From: an uncultured Bacteroidota bacterium
Lineage (GTDB): Bacteria; Bacteroidota; Bacteroidia; Chitinophagales; S012-47
DNA length: 20,308 bases
NCBI GenBank assembly: GCA_913062655.1
Contig: CAJXXO010000012.1
Span: 1 to 20,308, forward strand
Direction of reading: 5' to 3'
Shown: in pieces, positions 7,806-14,447 of the stretch
Layout: the number at the start of each line of letters is the position of its first letter
Numbering within the stretch: position 1 is the first letter of the stretch
The notes under the pieces: generated by a model
What the model saw: the letters and a program-made list of their open reading frames with translations, nothing else
Databases searched by the model: none
Told to the model about the DNA's origin: nothing
Program-made: the position numbers and the translations under genes

Positions 7806-8595
7806 GAATACTTCACTACAAGGACAATATGCTTTTGTGTGTGGCAGCACACAGGGTATCGGTAAGGCAACAGCAGAGGTGTTGGCCCAACTGGGCGCTA
7901 CCATTACCCTGCTGGCCCGCAATGAAGGCAAGCTAAAGGCGGTGCGTGATGCGCTACCCACACCGCATCAACAAGTACACGATTACATTGTAGCAGATTT
8001 CAATTCGCCTGAGGTGCTGGGCCAAAAAGTAGCCGACTACCTCAAAAAGATAGATCATCCTATACATATTTTGGTCAACAATACAGGTGGGCCTCCGGGT
8101 GGACCGATTGTGGAGGCCGCTAAAGATGCCTTTTTATCGGCCTTCCAACTGCACTTGATCAGCAATCATACGCTGGTACAATCCTTGTTGCCAATCATGC
8201 AGCAAAATGGTGGCGGAAGAATTATAAATGTCATTTCCACCTCAGTGAAAGCGCCCCTGGCGGGCCTGGGGGTCTCCAATACCGTACGTGGGGCGGTGGG
8301 CAACTGGTCGAAGACCCTGGCCAATGAATTAGGTAAAGACAACATAACGGTGAATAATGTACTGCCGGGCGCAACAGCTACCGATCGGCTAACTACCATC
8401 ATTGCAAAAAAAGCCGAGCGTACGGGAAAAACAGAAGCCGAAGTGGCCCAACAGATGCGTGGGGCAATCCCCTTGCAGCGCTTTGCTGAACCGCAGGAGG
8501 TGGCACACGCCATTGCTTTTTTGGCTAGCCCTGCTGCCAGCTATATCACCGGCATAAACCTGCCTGTAGATGGTGGACGAACGCCCAATTTATAA
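7804..8595 (+). CDS. SDR-family protein lacking the catalytic Tyr and Lys, kynurenine cluster member
   Basis: A 263-residue Rossmann-fold protein of the FabG-like short-chain dehydrogenase group. The nucleotide-binding region is CGSTQGIGKA (13-22, in place of TGxxxGIG) and the NNAG equivalent is NNTGG (92-96). The usual Ser is present (S145, in NVISTS), but the YxxxK positions read S158-NTV-R162, so Tyr and Lys are replaced by Ser and Arg. This resembles the SDR subgroup described as BKR-like without the standard tetrad. It ends with a typical GINLPVDGG segment. It is the first gene of the rightward operon, 15 bp ahead of AMSDH, so a role in tryptophan or aminomuconate breakdown is likely. 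Its reaction is unknown, and ordinary SDR redox chemistry is doubtful. Confidence 0.88.
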   Translation: MNTSLQGQYAFVCGSTQGIGKATAEVLAQLGATITLLARNEGKLKAVRDALPTPHQQVHDYIVADFNSPEVLGQKVADYLKKIDHPIHILVNNTGGPPGGPIVEAAKDAFLSAFQLHLISNHTLVQSLLPIMQQNGGGRIINVISTSVKAPLAGLGVSNTVRGAVGNWSKTLANELGKDNITVNNVLPGATATDRLTTIIAKKAERTGKTEAEVAQQMRGAIPLQRFAEPQEVAHAIAFLASPAASYITGINLPVDGGRTPNL

Positions 8596-8610
8596 CCCGA
8601 AACCGCTCCT

Positions 8611-10083
8611 ATGAAGATTGATAAATACATCAAGAATTACATTGGCGGCCAATTGGTGGACCCCATCCCGAATGAATACCTCGACAATGTCAATCCTGCC
8701 ACCGGTGAAGTATACAGTTTTATTCCGGACAGTGACGAGCAGGATGTTGCCATGGCCGTAGAGGCAGCAGCCACAGCATTCCCGGCATGGAGTCAGTCAT
8801 CGATTGAAGCGCGCTTCAAAATTCTAAACCGGGTGGCGGATTTGATCTATCAAAACCTGGATGTACTGGCCATGGCGGAGTCAGCAGACAATGGTAAGCC
8901 TGTCAACCTGGCCCGCAAGGTAGATATACCGCGAGCAGAGGCCAATTTCCGGTTTTTTGCTACCGCAGTAAAGCACTTTGCCTCCGAGTCGCACCACATG
9001 CGGGAGGGAGCAATAAACTACACCCTACGTTTGCCTATCGGAGTGGTCGGCTGCATCTCGCCCTGGAACTTACCCCTTTACCTGTTGAGCTGGAAGATTG
9101 CCCCAGCACTTGCCGTAGGCAATTGCGTGGTAGCCAAGCCTAGCGAGGTAACGCCCATGACCGCCTACTTGCTGAGCAAAATCTGCATTGATGCCGGACT
9201 GCCGGAAGGCGTACTCAATATCGTACATGGTTTGGGCGGCAAGGCAGGAGACGCGATTGTAGCTCATCCTAAGGTGAAGGCGGTCTCCTTTACCGGTGGC
9301 ACGCAGACCGGGAAGATGATAGCGACCAAAGCGGCTCCCCATTTCAAGAAGCTATCCCTTGAGATGGGTGGGAAAAACCCCACCCTCATTTTTGACGATT
9401 GTGACTTTGAGGAGACCGTTAAGCAAGTGACCCGTTCTGCCTTCAGCAATCAGGGGCAGATATGCTTGTGTGGTTCCCGCATTTACATTCAAAAGGGTAT
9501 TTACGAAGCCTTCAAAGAAGCTTTTATTGAGAAGGCAAGACTCATGCAGGTAGGCGATCCGCAAGACCCACACACCCAATTGGGCGCCATTGTATCCAAA
9601 GACCACCATGATAAGATACGCGGCTACATCCAGTTGGCAGAGGAAGAAGGAGGCACTATCCTCTATGGTGGCCGTGTGCCGGAAGTAAACAAACGCTGCA
9701 AGGACGGGTACTTCCTGGAGCCTACGATTATTGAAGGCTTACCCCTGCAGTGCCGCACCAACCAGGAGGAGATTTTTGGACCGGTGGTTACGATTCAACC
9801 TTTTGAGGATGAGCAGGAAGCCCTGGCACTGGCCAATGGTACGGAATACGGTTTGGCTTGTAGCCTTTGGACATCTAATCTGACACGCGCCCATCGATTA
9901 GGACAGCAGTTGGAGTTTGGCATTGTATGGATTAACTGCTGGATGCTCCGCGATCTGCGGACGCCTTTTGGGGGCATGAAAAATAGTGGCATGGGTAGAG
10001 AAGGCGGCTGGGAAGCACTGCGATTTTTCACCGAGCCTAAAAATGTATGCGTGAAGTATGGATTTGACGATGGTGCTTCATGA
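8611..10083 (+). CDS. nbaE: 2-Aminomuconate-6-semialdehyde dehydrogenase (aldehyde dehydrogenase superfamily)
   Basis: A 490-residue NAD-dependent aldehyde dehydrogenase. The oxyanion Asn is N153 (ISPWNLPLYL), the catalytic Cys is C285 (FSNQGQICLCGSR), the general-base Glu is E251 (LSLEMGGKNP), and a glycine-rich FTGGTQTG segment lies at 227-234. The conserved EEIFGPVV motif starts at 386. The fold assignment is certain. The substrate, 2-aminomuconate semialdehyde oxidised to 2-aminomuconate, is inferred from the gene order and from the PWNLPLYLL and CLCGSR segments that resemble AMSDH and 2-hydroxymuconate semialdehyde dehydrogenases. The stop overlaps the CDF transporter start by ATGA at 10080-10083. 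Confidence 0.93.
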   Translation: MKIDKYIKNYIGGQLVDPIPNEYLDNVNPATGEVYSFIPDSDEQDVAMAVEAAATAFPAWSQSSIEARFKILNRVADLIYQNLDVLAMAESADNGKPVNLARKVDIPRAEANFRFFATAVKHFASESHHMREGAINYTLRLPIGVVGCISPWNLPLYLLSWKIAPALAVGNCVVAKPSEVTPMTAYLLSKICIDAGLPEGVLNIVHGLGGKAGDAIVAHPKVKAVSFTGGTQTGKMIATKAAPHFKKLSLEMGGKNPTLIFDDCDFEETVKQVTRSAFSNQGQICLCGSRIYIQKGIYEAFKEAFIEKARLMQVGDPQDPHTQLGAIVSKDHHDKIRGYIQLAEEEGGTILYGGRVPEVNKRCKDGYFLEPTIIEGLPLQCRTNQEEIFGPVVTIQPFEDEQEALALANGTEYGLACSLWTSNLTRAHRLGQQLEFGIVWINCWMLRDLRTPFGGMKNSGMGREGGWEALRFFTEPKNVCVKYGFDDGAS

Positions 10084-11069
10084 GAAAAGAAGATCAACAG
10101 CAGAATATTCGTGTCCAACTGATTATAGTTAGTGTGGGTCTGCTGTTGATGGGGGGCAAATTTGTAGCCTACCTCATCACCCATTCCAATGCTATTCTTA
10201 CCGATGCACTGGAAAGCATTGTCAATGTAGTGGCAGGTGCCTTCAGCTTGTATGGCCTTATACTCACCGCAAAGCCCAAAGATGAGAACCACCCCTACGG
10301 ACATGGGAAAATTGAATTCATATCGGCCTCTATTGAAGGAGGGTTGATCGCTGCAGCAGGCTTACTCATTATCAGTAAATCGATCTACAACCTGATCCTC
10401 CCGCAGCCCATTACCAATTTGGACATTGGGTTATACATTACGGCCGCAGCGGGTGCGGTAAACTTCTCCATGGGTTACTTTACCGCCCAGCGGGGAAAAC
10501 ATATCGGCTCTCTCCCCTTACAGGCCAGCGGCAAACACCTCATGAGTGACGGATGGTCAACATTGGGACTCATTGTAGGGCTGGGGCTTATATTGCTTAC
10601 GCAATGGTGGTGGCTGGATAGCGTGGTGGCCATTCTTTTTGGCGGTATCATTCTCTACACAGGTTACCAGATCATTCGGCCCTCCGTAGCCGGGATAATG
10701 GATGAGGCCGATTATGAGGTGCTGGAAAAAATGGCCTCCATTTTAGAAAAGAATCGCAAGCCGGATTGGATAGATGTACACAATATGCGCGTCATCAAGT
10801 ATGGCGCTACCTTACATATTGATTGTCATGTTACCTTACCTTGGTATTATGAGGTAAAAAAGGCGCACGATGAAATTGAAGAAATTGACAGACTGATCAA
10901 TCAAAATGTAAGGGCCCGCGTTGAGTTTTTCATTCATGTTGACCCTTGTCTTCCCAAGTCGTGCCCGCTTTGTCAGAAGATGGATTGTGCAGTGCGGCAG
11001 GCTCCCTTCCAAACATTGATTCCCTGGTCGCTGGATACAATAATGCAGAATAAAAAACACACCTTATGA
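10080..11069 (+). CDS. Cation diffusion facilitator (CDF) transporter with Cys-rich C-terminal tail
   Basis: A 329-residue inner-membrane divalent metal transporter with about six hydrophobic segments in residues 10-205 and a cytoplasmic CDF dimerisation domain after that. The transport site aligned to YiiP is E45 and N49 (ALESIVN) with H153 and D157 (HLMSD), so the first pair is Glu/Asn instead of Asp/Asp. The cytoplasmic domain shows IDVHNMRV, HIDCH (247 and 250 His) and FIHVDPC (H286, D288). A tail with C290, C295, C298 and C303 looks metal-binding. It sits inside the kynurenine operon with ATGA overlaps at both ends, unlike a random neighbour. Metal (Zn, Fe or Mn) and direction cannot be read from sequence; CDF proteins are usually exporters. 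Confidence 0.93.
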   Translation: MRKEDQQQNIRVQLIIVSVGLLLMGGKFVAYLITHSNAILTDALESIVNVVAGAFSLYGLILTAKPKDENHPYGHGKIEFISASIEGGLIAAAGLLIISKSIYNLILPQPITNLDIGLYITAAAGAVNFSMGYFTAQRGKHIGSLPLQASGKHLMSDGWSTLGLIVGLGLILLTQWWWLDSVVAILFGGIILYTGYQIIRPSVAGIMDEADYEVLEKMASILEKNRKPDWIDVHNMRVIKYGATLHIDCHVTLPWYYEVKKAHDEIEEIDRLINQNVRARVEFFIHVDPCLPKSCPLCQKMDCAVRQAPFQTLIPWSLDTIMQNKKHTL

Positions 11070-11503
11070 GTACAGGCAACATTAATACCGACAAGGCGCC
11101 CAAACCCGTTGGGCTCTATCCACATGCCCGGCAGGTGGGCGACCTTCTATTTCTTTCCGGCATTGGCCCCCGCGTAGCCGGTTCGGGTGATGGCGATAGT
11201 CAAGTGCCCGGGCTTACGGTCAATAAGAATGGACTCTTTGAAGCCTTTGATTTTGAAGCTCAGGTGCACTCCGTATTTGCAAATGTGAAAGCGGTATTGG
11301 AAGCGAGTGGGTCCCGGTGGGAAAACCTGGTTGATATCACCGTCTTCCTGGTAGATATGAAGCGTGATTTTCTCATTTTTAATCGCGTCTATGCGGAATA
11401 CTTTAAAGATATGGACCCTAAACCGTGCCGCACTACGGTAGAGGTAAAGGCGTTACCGACACCAATTGCCATTGAGCTGAAGTGCGTGGCTACCGTGCAG
11501 TAA
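11066..11503 (+). CDS. nbaF: RidA-family protein, probable 2-aminomuconate deaminase
   Basis: A 145-residue member of the RidA/YjgF/UK114 family. It has the conserved Arg in PCRTTVEV (R122) and Glu in AIELKC (E137), the pair that positions the imine/enamine carboxylate and water in RidA. The N-terminal LFLSGIGP and a longer GSGDGDSQVPGL insert resemble 2-aminomuconate deaminases more than generic RidA. In this operon it would hydrolyse 2-aminomuconate to 4-oxalocrotonate with release of ammonia. The start ATG overlaps the CDF stop (ATGA, 11066-11069). The stop TAA directly abuts the stop of the convergent TDO gene, leaving no base between them. General RidA enamine quenching for the PLP enzymes here is the alternative. 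Confidence 0.88.
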   Translation: MSTGNINTDKAPKPVGLYPHARQVGDLLFLSGIGPRVAGSGDGDSQVPGLTVNKNGLFEAFDFEAQVHSVFANVKAVLEASGSRWENLVDITVFLVDMKRDFLIFNRVYAEYFKDMDPKPCRTTVEVKALPTPIAIELKCVATVQ

Positions 11504-12442
11504 CTATTTGGTGGACTTACCCCACATGGCTTTTTCCTCTTCACTGAATAAATCTGGAAAGAGGTAGATCTTTTGAAATCGAGGCGGCAAATACTTCTGC
11601 CAGTTGGTACCCCCTGTAGCAGCGATGTCTTCCGGATCCTTTTGCAGGTAACGAACGGCTGACTTATAATGCATCAGTGGCCAACGCACCTCGATATTCA
11701 GGTCCATCTCGCGCAACTGATGGATCAAGGCCTCATTTGCCTGCTCCTTTTCGGGCAGAGCTTTGTAGCATTGCCATAGGTTTCGGGTGGCGTATGTATC
11801 AATGAGGTGAAGGAACTCCGGTGTATATTTTTCCTCAAACTGTTTCAGTGTTAAGGTCTTTTTACCGGTAGCCAATTCTTTACCGCCCATCTTCCAATAA
11901 AAGTACTCGTAATAGTCCTTTGGGTCTGCGGCCGATGTCACTTCCTCACGGCTGCCCTGGTATATCAGGTTTTGCGCATCGGTAGACAGGATCTCAATAA
12001 TGCGGTACTGTGCACTCTGAAAACCGCTGGCTGGCAGTAATGACATACGAAATTTCAGGAATTGCTCCTTATCCATGCCATCCACCATAATCTCATAGGA
12101 CTGTACCAAATGGGTAAAATAGTCGTTTACCCGTTTGATGTATTTGGTCAGTGTAGCCGCATCCAATCGCTCTTCCGCATCAGTAATCTGCTTGATGGCC
12201 TTTATCGACAACTTGAAGTAGAGCTCGGTAATCTGATGGTAAACGATAAAGATCTCTTCATCGGGAAAACTGGTTCTGGGGGTTTGCAGGTTGAGCAGTA
12301 CATCTAAATGAATGTAGTCCCAGTACTTCAGAAAATCCGCATACAGCAACCCTTCCAGATAGGATTGCATGTTTTGCCCCATGGCCGCATACTTCTCTTC
12401 CAGTTGCTTCAGCCGTTCGAGCACCTCGGGTTCAAAATGCAT
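11504..12442 (-). CDS. kynA: Tryptophan 2,3-dioxygenase (heme, divergent Bacteroidota form)
   Basis: A 312-residue heme dioxygenase converting L-tryptophan to N-formylkynurenine, the entry to the pathway. Diagnostic segments: IFIVYHQITELYFKL (64-78) with the distal His H69, FLKFRMSLLPASGFQSAQYR (128-147) with the carboxylate-binding Arg R132, and RWPLMHYKSAVRYL (253-266) with the probable heme ligand H258. The usual GTGGSSG loop reads ATGGTNW here (275-281), a noticeable divergence. The gene converges on the RidA gene with abutting stops and lies 56 bp after the M23 peptidase stop. A kynurenine-type palindrome copy is 18-37 bp before its ATG, so it may be co-regulated with the two other units. 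Confidence 0.95.
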   Translation of the reverse strand: MHFEPEVLERLKQLEEKYAAMGQNMQSYLEGLLYADFLKYWDYIHLDVLLNLQTPRTSFPDEEIFIVYHQITELYFKLSIKAIKQITDAEERLDAATLTKYIKRVNDYFTHLVQSYEIMVDGMDKEQFLKFRMSLLPASGFQSAQYRIIEILSTDAQNLIYQGSREEVTSAADPKDYYEYFYWKMGGKELATGKKTLTLKQFEEKYTPEFLHLIDTYATRNLWQCYKALPEKEQANEALIHQLREMDLNIEVRWPLMHYKSAVRYLQKDPEDIAATGGTNWQKYLPPRFQKIYLFPDLFSEEEKAMWGKSTK

Positions 12443-12459
12443 ACATCATTGGGTTAGGT

Positions 12460-12479
12460 ACCCTGTAAAGATACCGAAT
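12460..12479. promoter_or_regulatory. Imperfect copy of the kynurenine palindrome upstream of the TDO gene
   Basis: ACCCTGTAAAGATACCGAAT matches the 20-bp palindrome at 7151-7170 at 16 of 20 positions. It lies 17 bases upstream of the TDO ATG (12440-12442) in the 56-bp gap after the M23 peptidase gene. On the minus strand it contains TATCTTTA, a possible -7 element giving a leader of about 20 bases. No clear TTG stands at the -33 distance, which would suit a site dependent on an activator. Confidence 0.4.
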
Positions 12480-12498
12480 TGATGAGGCGAAGCCGTCT

Positions 12499-13359
12499 TT
12501 AGCGCACCTTTATCTTTTGTCCGGGCATAATGAGCGAATTTGCCTGCATGCTGTTGAGGGCCAACAACGTTGATAATCGCATACCGTGCCTTTTTGCGAT
12601 GGAATACAGTGTGTCACCACGGACAATCGTGTAATAGTCGCCATAGTGCCGGTGGGTTAAGTGATCGAACCATGCAGGCGTCATTTCTGCACTGATGAAC
12701 TGAAGGTGCCCCGTTTCAAAATCGATCAGAAGGCGGGGATCGATAGACCAGCCTTTGTAGCGCACTTCAAAGTGAAGGTGGCTACCCGAGGCGCGGCCGG
12801 TACGACCACCTAAGCCAACAACATGCCCTGCGTCAATAGGGTCACCCGGGGATACCAATAATCGGGAGAGGTGCGAATAAAGGGTCTCCAGTCCATTGTA
12901 GTGCCGTACCACCACCACATAGCCGTAGGAGCTGGAATACCGGGCAATACGAACCACCCCATCAAAAGCATTATATACGTTATCTCCTGTGTTCAGGTCA
13001 ATATCAATACCATAGTGCCACCGATAGCGCCTAAAGCCGAATTCGCTTGTAATTGGACCCGCCACCGGGTGTACAAAATCGCACGATTGAGGGGATACTA
13101 GTGCCAAGCAGATTGTATCGTCAAATTCGTTGGGATTGAATGAATAGGGGTGAATTTTGCGGTCATCCCAATGATTGTATATGTCCTGGGCCGGATAAGC
13201 GCAAAACTTTTGGTGCTGTGTAATGCCTTCAATGTCCCAATGCGCAAAAGAGGTGTCATTGGGTAAAGAATCATTGGCTACCTCATCGGTGTTGGGGTCA
13301 TTGTGGGCCAACACTGCGCCACCCAATAGTGTGACAAAAATCGCAAGTAAAAGTCTCAT
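12499..13359 (-). CDS. M23 family metallopeptidase with C-terminal LysM domain, exported
   Basis: A 286-residue secreted protein. The signal peptide is about residues 1-18 (ending AVLA). The M23 (LytM-like) domain spans roughly 95-205, with the Zn ligands H115 and D119 (WHYGIDID), H163 (YSHLS) and H194-L-H196 (GSHLHFEVR), so the catalytic set is complete. A LysM peptidoglycan-binding domain lies at 242-286 (YYTIVRGDTLYSIAKRHGM, then GQKIKVR). It probably cuts peptide cross-links in peptidoglycan in the periplasm. A DPxxF-type linker with no clear motif separates signal and catalytic domain. It is transcribed leftward ahead of TDO with a 56-bp gap. The 257-bp region upstream carries its likely promoter. 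Confidence 0.93.
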   Translation of the reverse strand: MRLLLAIFVTLLGGAVLAHNDPNTDEVANDSLPNDTSFAHWDIEGITQHQKFCAYPAQDIYNHWDDRKIHPYSFNPNEFDDTICLALVSPQSCDFVHPVAGPITSEFGFRRYRWHYGIDIDLNTGDNVYNAFDGVVRIARYSSSYGYVVVVRHYNGLETLYSHLSRLLVSPGDPIDAGHVVGLGGRTGRASGSHLHFEVRYKGWSIDPRLLIDFETGHLQFISAEMTPAWFDHLTHRHYGDYYTIVRGDTLYSIAKRHGMRLSTLLALNSMQANSLIMPGQKIKVR

Positions 13360-13407
13360 GCATCAACGTGTCCTATCCAACGGATAAAGCGGACAATAGT
13401 CTGACTG

Positions 13408-13441
13408 CAAATGTAGCAGTAGCTATGGCCTGCTAGTAAAC
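13408..13441 (-). promoter_or_regulatory. Putative promoter for the M23 peptidase gene
   Basis: On the minus strand TACATTTG (complement of 13408-13415) fits the Bacteroidota -7 consensus TAnnTTTG exactly. About 21 bases upstream is GTTTAC (complement of 13436-13441), an imperfect -33 element. Transcription would start near 13401, about 40 bases before the ATG at 13357-13359. The rest of the 257-bp gap (13360-13616) has no open frame I can support. Confidence 0.4.
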
Positions 13442-13444
13442 AGT

Positions 13445-13476
13445 TTTGAACAACGCTAAACGGACTTGTATAATTG
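13445..13476 (+). promoter_or_regulatory. Possible plus-strand promoter in a gap with no rightward gene
   Basis: TTTG (13445-13448) is followed after 20 bases by TATAATTG (13469-13476), one base off TAnnTTTG, giving a good Bacteroidota-type spacing. It points toward the convergent 3' end of the DUF3108 gene. No plus-strand gene begins before ruvC at 15422. It could drive a short non-coding or antisense transcript, or be chance in AT-rich DNA. Confidence 0.25.
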
Positions 13477-13580
13477 GGTTACCCTTGTGTTGTATTCACT
13501 TTTACCATATTGACCAGTAAACCGGGGATATAGCTGCTTTGTGCTGTACAACCCCACTCATGGCTCCTTCGATAGCTCCA

Positions 13581-13611
13581 GAAAACCCCTGTTTATAACC
13601 TGCTGGTTTTC
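13581..13611. repeat. 7-bp inverted repeat just after the DUF3108 gene
   Basis: GAAAACC (13581-13587) and GGTTTTC (13605-13611) form perfect 7-bp arms around 17 bases, five bases beyond the DUF3108 stop. It may cap the 3' end of that message or end a plus-strand transcript. Neither strand has a T-run after it, so it is not a textbook intrinsic terminator. Confidence 0.35.
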
Positions 13612-13616
13612 AACAT

Positions 13617-14447
13617 TTAGAGACGTGCCTCAAATGGATGGCGAAGTCCACCGTAACTGATTAAGTCCACTTTTACCCAGCCAACCGTGAGAGGCGACTC
13701 AATACGAACCGGTATTTGATTGTTGTCGGCTGTGACATATAAGGTCATCTCTTCGCCACCGTCAAAGTAATCGTTGTCCACCAGTAGCGGCTTAATCATG
13801 TACGTATCAAACTTTCCCAGCTTGGTTTTGACCTCCGTGCGTCCTACATAACGGATATATAGGTTGTACACTTTCTTGTCAATAAACACATCGATGGGGA
13901 TTTTATCGCCCGGTTGGTATTTACTGTAATCAATGTTTCGTGCGTAATAAATGGCTGACACCACATCATGTACACAAGGATTGATACCGAAAGTATCCCG
14001 CTGCACGGGCTCCTGCTTATAGTTGTGTGTAAACACCTTGTCATCGGCAGGTGAGAAGTCGTATCGCTCCTTGATGATGAATCCCCCTTCGTTCACATCA
14101 CGTGCAAATCGGTACGGCTGTTGGGTTTGCGGATCGATATAACTCTCATACACATCACGCACCCGGTAAAACCACTCATACGACTTATACGTAGCCCCAT
14201 CGACCCGCAGGTGCCAGGCTTCTTTTCCCTGCAATGCAGTAGTGTCCACTTTGAATACCATCTCACCTGCACTCAGCCAGAAGGCTTTCCAATTGTAGTA
14301 AAATTTGAAAACCATTTTCTCTCCTGGTTGGTAGGCGGTATTCTGCAGAGAGCACAACCGGTCAGTCGCAGGTACGCTATCCGGCAGAGGCGGTTGGGAC
14401 ATGGTAGCCATGAATAGAGCTAACGGAATCAAAATATTAGGCAACAT
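13617..14447 (-). CDS. DUF3108 domain-containing exported protein
   Basis: A 276-residue protein with an N-terminal signal peptide (about residues 1-17). The opening YQPGEKMVFKFYYNWKAFWLSAGEM, followed by alternating beta strands such as WHLRVDGATYKSYEWFYRVRD and a KTKLGKFDTYMIKPLL segment, is typical of DUF3108, an all-beta envelope protein family of unknown function. It probably acts in the periplasm or at the outer membrane. Its start ATG (14445-14447) overlaps the 3' end of the LPTM-family gene by 11 bp, so the two are likely translationally coupled and may act together in envelope biogenesis. That last point is inference from gene order only. Confidence 0.85.
   Translation of the reverse strand: MLPNILIPLALFMATMSQPPLPDSVPATDRLCSLQNTAYQPGEKMVFKFYYNWKAFWLSAGEMVFKVDTTALQGKEAWHLRVDGATYKSYEWFYRVRDVYESYIDPQTQQPYRFARDVNEGGFIIKERYDFSPADDKVFTHNYKQEPVQRDTFGINPCVHDVVSAIYYARNIDYSKYQPGDKIPIDVFIDKKVYNLYIRYVGRTEVKTKLGKFDTYMIKPLLVDNDYFDGGEEMTLYVTADNNQIPVRIESPLTVGWVKVDLISYGGLRHPFEARL

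Noticed and set aside
12481..12499. Hairpin after the M23 gene (GGC-TTC-GCC) as a terminator
   Set aside because: The stem is very short with a bulge and no T-run follows.
13446..13474. TTGAAC-N17-TATAAT as an E. coli sigma-70-type promoter
   Set aside because: Bacteroidota use a different primary sigma consensus. The same bases fit TTTG-N20-TATAATTG better, so I recorded that form at low confidence instead.
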